Positions 61,297 through 64,000 of a stretch of 64,000 bases of DNA are shown piece by piece. The notes beneath the pieces were generated by a model, which was not told where the DNA came from, searched no databases, and saw nothing but the letters and a program-made list of their open reading frames with translations. The DNA comes from Atopobium minutum (lineage in GTDB: Bacteria > Actinomycetota > Coriobacteriia > Coriobacteriales > Atopobiaceae), in assembly GCA_900105895.1 (NCBI GenBank), contig FNSH01000001.1, positions 558,001-622,000 on the forward strand. Reading direction: 5' to 3'. Every line of letters begins with the position of its first letter. The first letter of the stretch is position 1. Position numbers and translations under genes: made by a program.

Positions 61297-62931
61297 TTAA
61301 TAAACGGACAGAGACTCAAACTGACCAGAATTTATAGTGAGCTGAATGGCCCATGCGGGAACCAAATCAGGACGATGGTCTTCATCATAAAAGATGAAAG
61401 CTGCCTTAAATGGTGGCATAGTTTCTGGATATATGCCCCAGCCATCGGTAAAATAAATGACGCCCGCAAGATCATCAAATTCACCTTTTTGACGCAACTC
61501 CTGAATATAGCGAAATGCCGGCCTAAAATCGGTACCACTAAAGCCATGCAGATCAATTTTTTGTCGCCACTGGTTCATTTCCTGCACGCTCGTGATTTTG
61601 GTATCGCTGCGCACCTGTAGATCGCACTGGATGATGTGTACGTTTATCTTCTCAAAGAAAGACTCTGTACTGCACAGCACGTCATAGGTGGTGTCCACAA
61701 ATTGCTGCACGATTTTGCCTGTGACCGAACTGGAGGTATCCAGCACAATGACAAAGTCCCGAATACGGTTTTTATTGCTGTACTCCAGCGGCTCTATCAG
61801 CGGCATATCCTTATAGAGTGACAGCCCGTAGGTGTAAAAAATGTAGTCAAACTCATCTTCCGATAAGCGCATATCCTCTTGATAGGTTGCAAACTGCCGC
61901 AAAAACTCCCGGTAGTCTATCTCTTCATGTTGACTTACAGTAAGCTGGTGCATAAGTCCGCGCAGCTTAGAGCCGCGTTCACGCGAAAGCGTCTCCAAGT
62001 CCACGCGCATAGAACGCGCAGCTTTTGACCAACTCTCCTCTGCACGCTTCATTTGCTCTGGCGTAAGCGAAAGCTGGGCCTCTTTTTCTTTGATCGTGGC
62101 GCTTTGCTGCTGGGTATGGTCCGGCTCGGACAGTGCAGCATTCTCTTGCTCACGTGCCTGGTCAAGCTGGGATGCTTGCTCAAGATTAGCAGGCTCATCC
62201 AGCTCCCTATCCAGCTCCTCACCCGAATCCCTATACGAGTCAGAACCGTCTTTTGCAGCTTCTGAGCTTTGGCTTTTTGAGTCAGAGGTGCCTGAGTCCT
62301 GTGGTAGAGCACTAAAATCCTGTTGACCAGCTTTTGTGCCACCAGGGCCTTGATTGCTGGACTCACTACGAGAACCCGATTGTTGCTGTGGCAGCGACTG
62401 CGCATGAGAAGCAAACCATGCCTCATGGTCATCTACAAAGAACAAGGGCTGCCATATGGAGCGCATATTGGCATAGCCGCCCGTACTAAAGCTGTGATAG
62501 AGGCGCTCAGCAGTTAACTTTCCAGCAAAATCATCATAGAGAGCCTCAAGAACAGCCTCGATCTTATCGCCACGCTCTCCGGGACGTGCACCCACAATAT
62601 CTGCCACGATCATCTCTGCAATGATGTCACACGCCAAACTCCATGCAGCGCTGTGCACATGACTGCCCACAAAGGGATGCAAAAACAAACAGTGTGCCAA
62701 AACATGAACGTAATCGTGCAAAGGAGGTTGCTGCTCCTCCAAATAGGTAGTAATGACACGGTGAGTATCTACAAACAATACTGAGCCATTCGTAGAAAAG
62801 CTCTGCTTTTGCTCACGTAGCTCCAGCTGCAAGAGCCCCAAAGAACCCGCCAGAAAATGGTTGTTTGCCACCAGCATGCCTTGCGTAAGCTGCATAATGC
62901 GCTGCGCCAAAGCAGACTCTTGCGAATCCAC
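61297..62931 (-). CDS. DUF2201/VWA-like protein (metallopeptidase-like N-terminus, MIDAS C-terminus)
   Basis: This 544-residue protein starts at GTG 62931, with AAAGGAGG a few bases before it. The N-terminal part has HVLAHCLFLHPF (HxxxH) at about residues 82-92, as in the putative metallopeptidase domain of DUF2201. Residues about 185-300 are Gln/Ser/Glu-rich. The C-terminal part has the VWA MIDAS: IVLDTSSSVTGK (DxSxS), later GTDFRPAF and IYFTDGWGIYP. It is the usual partner of the adjacent MoxR ATPase and may bind metals or proteins. Confidence 0.88.
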   Translation of the reverse strand: MDSQESALAQRIMQLTQGMLVANNHFLAGSLGLLQLELREQKQSFSTNGSVLFVDTHRVITTYLEEQQPPLHDYVHVLAHCLFLHPFVGSHVHSAAWSLACDIIAEMIVADIVGARPGERGDKIEAVLEALYDDFAGKLTAERLYHSFSTGGYANMRSIWQPLFFVDDHEAWFASHAQSLPQQQSGSRSESSNQGPGGTKAGQQDFSALPQDSGTSDSKSQSSEAAKDGSDSYRDSGEELDRELDEPANLEQASQLDQAREQENAALSEPDHTQQQSATIKEKEAQLSLTPEQMKRAEESWSKAARSMRVDLETLSRERGSKLRGLMHQLTVSQHEEIDYREFLRQFATYQEDMRLSEDEFDYIFYTYGLSLYKDMPLIEPLEYSNKNRIRDFVIVLDTSSSVTGKIVQQFVDTTYDVLCSTESFFEKINVHIIQCDLQVRSDTKITSVQEMNQWRQKIDLHGFSGTDFRPAFRYIQELRQKGEFDDLAGVIYFTDGWGIYPETMPPFKAAFIFYDEDHRPDLVPAWAIQLTINSGQFESLSVY

Positions 62932-62968
62932 GTCTACCTCCTTTTACAGGCTGTAGCCCACAAACGTA

Positions 62969-64000
62969 CTACAACAAGAACTCATCGAGAAAATCATCCG
63001 ACACAACGGGCGAGAAAAGCTGGTGCTTGCGGCTGAGAAGCCACGTTGCTGCCTCTGCATAGCCCGCTTGGGATGCGGCATCTATGGCTTTATCAAAGCT
63101 TTTCTCATCAAAGGCGTCAGGCCAATTGCCAACCTGTTCGAGCTGGGCAATTTTGCCATTTTTTGCGAGCACACACAAAAGTGTGGTATTGGCGTCAATG
63201 CGCTTGCTGGGACGTAGGTAGCCAACCATCTCTACCACAAGATCAATATCTGCCTGCAGCCACGTAAGTGCAGTGAGGCGCCCTAGAAAAACAGAGGGCA
63301 TCTGTTGACACACAAAGCGCACCACACGGCTATCCGCACGCGGCACCACCAGCGCACCCATGACCTGCTTTATAACAGGAGAACCCATCTCATGGCTGTT
63401 ATACAAAACAAGCAGTTTGCGCGCCAAATCAAAACATATATCTGCTGTAACGTCATCGCGCTCGGAGGCGTGCCTAATGCTATGCCACGCACGCACCACA
63501 CAGGCTCGGTAGACGTCATCAAAAACCGTTGCATCAAACAGCCCCTCAGAGGCTAAGGTGTACACAACGTCACAGGTGGTTTGTAGATTGGTGGGAAACG
63601 TGTAGGCGGCGCCCGTCAAGGCCTCATGAGCACTAAAGTCCTCAAAGATCTCGGTCGCAACCGTCTGATCCATCAGGTTTAAAAACAGCGTAGGACTAGA
63701 ACGGACCAGATCAAAGCGCGTATACACACCATCGTGCACGGACATGGCAATATCACGACGCACCTGCGGGTTAGGATCGGCCAAAAGATCCACGCCCTGC
63801 ATAAGCAGCCAGCGCGCACAATCCTCATGTCCGCAGCGCAATGCCAAAGCAAGCGCCCATGATGAATAGGCAAACGGTGCCAGCATGCTCCACAAACGTT
63901 GCAGTATGGCCAGATTGCCTAAACATGCCGCACGTTCCAACAAATCCACGCAGCTTACTGCATCAAGCAATGCAGCGTTTGCTTGTAGCGCATCCAAGGC
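62969..64000 (-). CDS. Ankyrin-repeat-like protein (5' end outside window)
   Basis: The frame is open through the right edge; a TTG near 63997 is probably just inside the gene, so the true N-terminus lies outside. About 343 residues are visible. There are repeated helical pairs of ankyrin type, for example ALALRCGHEDCARWLLMQGVDLL, LLERAACLGNLAILQRLW and AIDAASQAGYAEAATWLLSRKHQ. It has no membrane segment. It stands 37 bases upstream of the VWA gene and is probably a protein-binding partner of the trio. Confidence 0.78.
   Translation of the reverse strand, partial: ALDALQANAALLDAVSCVDLLERAACLGNLAILQRLWSMLAPFAYSSWALALALRCGHEDCARWLLMQGVDLLADPNPQVRRDIAMSVHDGVYTRFDLVRSSPTLFLNLMDQTVATEIFEDFSAHEALTGAAYTFPTNLQTTCDVVYTLASEGLFDATVFDDVYRACVVRAWHSIRHASERDDVTADICFDLARKLLVLYNSHEMGSPVIKQVMGALVVPRADSRVVRFVCQQMPSVFLGRLTALTWLQADIDLVVEMVGYLRPSKRIDANTTLLCVLAKNGKIAQLEQVGNWPDAFDEKSFDKAIDAASQAGYAEAATWLLSRKHQLFSPVVSDDFLDEFLL

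Noticed and set aside
61332..61556. Small minus-strand frame within the VWA gene
   Set aside because: Out-of-frame shadow of the VWA gene.

Overview
The window looks like ordinary chromosome from an anaerobic, fermentative actinobacterium of the class Coriobacteriia (the Atopobium/Lancefieldella/Olsenella neighbourhood). That placement is an inference. It rests on intermediate GC, dense minus-strand operons, DUF3793 beside a flavodoxin, a C69 dipeptidase, a monomeric [FeFe] hydrogenase, FeoAAB, NhaC, and DUF523 or XRE domain fusions. I did not search any database, and no rRNA operon, prophage, insertion sequence or CRISPR array is visible.

Layout. 1-2.3 kb: the 5' part of an amidohydrolase gene and an amino-acid permease. 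2.5-5.2 kb: a Trm9-like methyltransferase diverging from an Elp3-type radical SAM/GNAT enzyme whose reading frame is split in two. 5.4-10.6 kb: flavodoxin, DUF3793, enolase, a cupin and a DUF438/PAS protein. 10.6-19.3 kb: a candidate DNA-processing or defence module (TerB-N/TerB-C protein, BrxC/BrxD-type ATPase, Lhr-like helicase) with a MacB-type ABC exporter sitting inside it. 19.5-23.9 kb: feoA-feoA-feoB and a GntR regulator. 24-32 kb: aspS, a DUF4143 ATPase, a group-B-like [FeFe] hydrogenase and hisS. 32-36 kb: LysR/NhaC and Pit/DUF47 phosphate uptake. 36.5-40.3 kb: an XRE-aminotransferase fusion with an array of phased operator-like repeats, a glutaredoxin-like protein, tRNA-Thr(CGT) and a DUF523-purine nucleoside phosphorylase fusion. 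40.4-46.1 kb: a SurA-like membrane foldase, then a six-gene run from hpf and degV to NYN and HEAT-repeat genes. 46.3-49.7 kb: an orphan solute-binding lipoprotein with a long, probably structured leader, comF and a CPBP protease. 49.8-57 kb: tatD, rsmA (frameshifted), metG, rsmI, a GH5-like protein, queD and mnmA. 57-64 kb: an S66 carboxypeptidase, a C69 dipeptidase, and an ankyrin/VWA/MoxR trio that runs off the right edge.

Working together. Much of the window serves translation: aspS, hisS, metG, rsmA, rsmI, mnmA, queD, elp3, the Trm9-like enzyme, hpf and a tRNA. The most interesting accessory unit is the TerB/ATPase/helicase set. Its two flanking transcription starts share an almost identical LexA-like box placed next to a TATACT -10 element, so induction by DNA damage is a reasonable hypothesis. 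The Elp3/Trm9-like pair is the second candidate: it suggests a bacterial version of the eukaryotic cm5U to mcm5U wobble-uridine pathway. Two genes (elp3, rsmA) are broken by single-frame slips that could be real or assembly errors.
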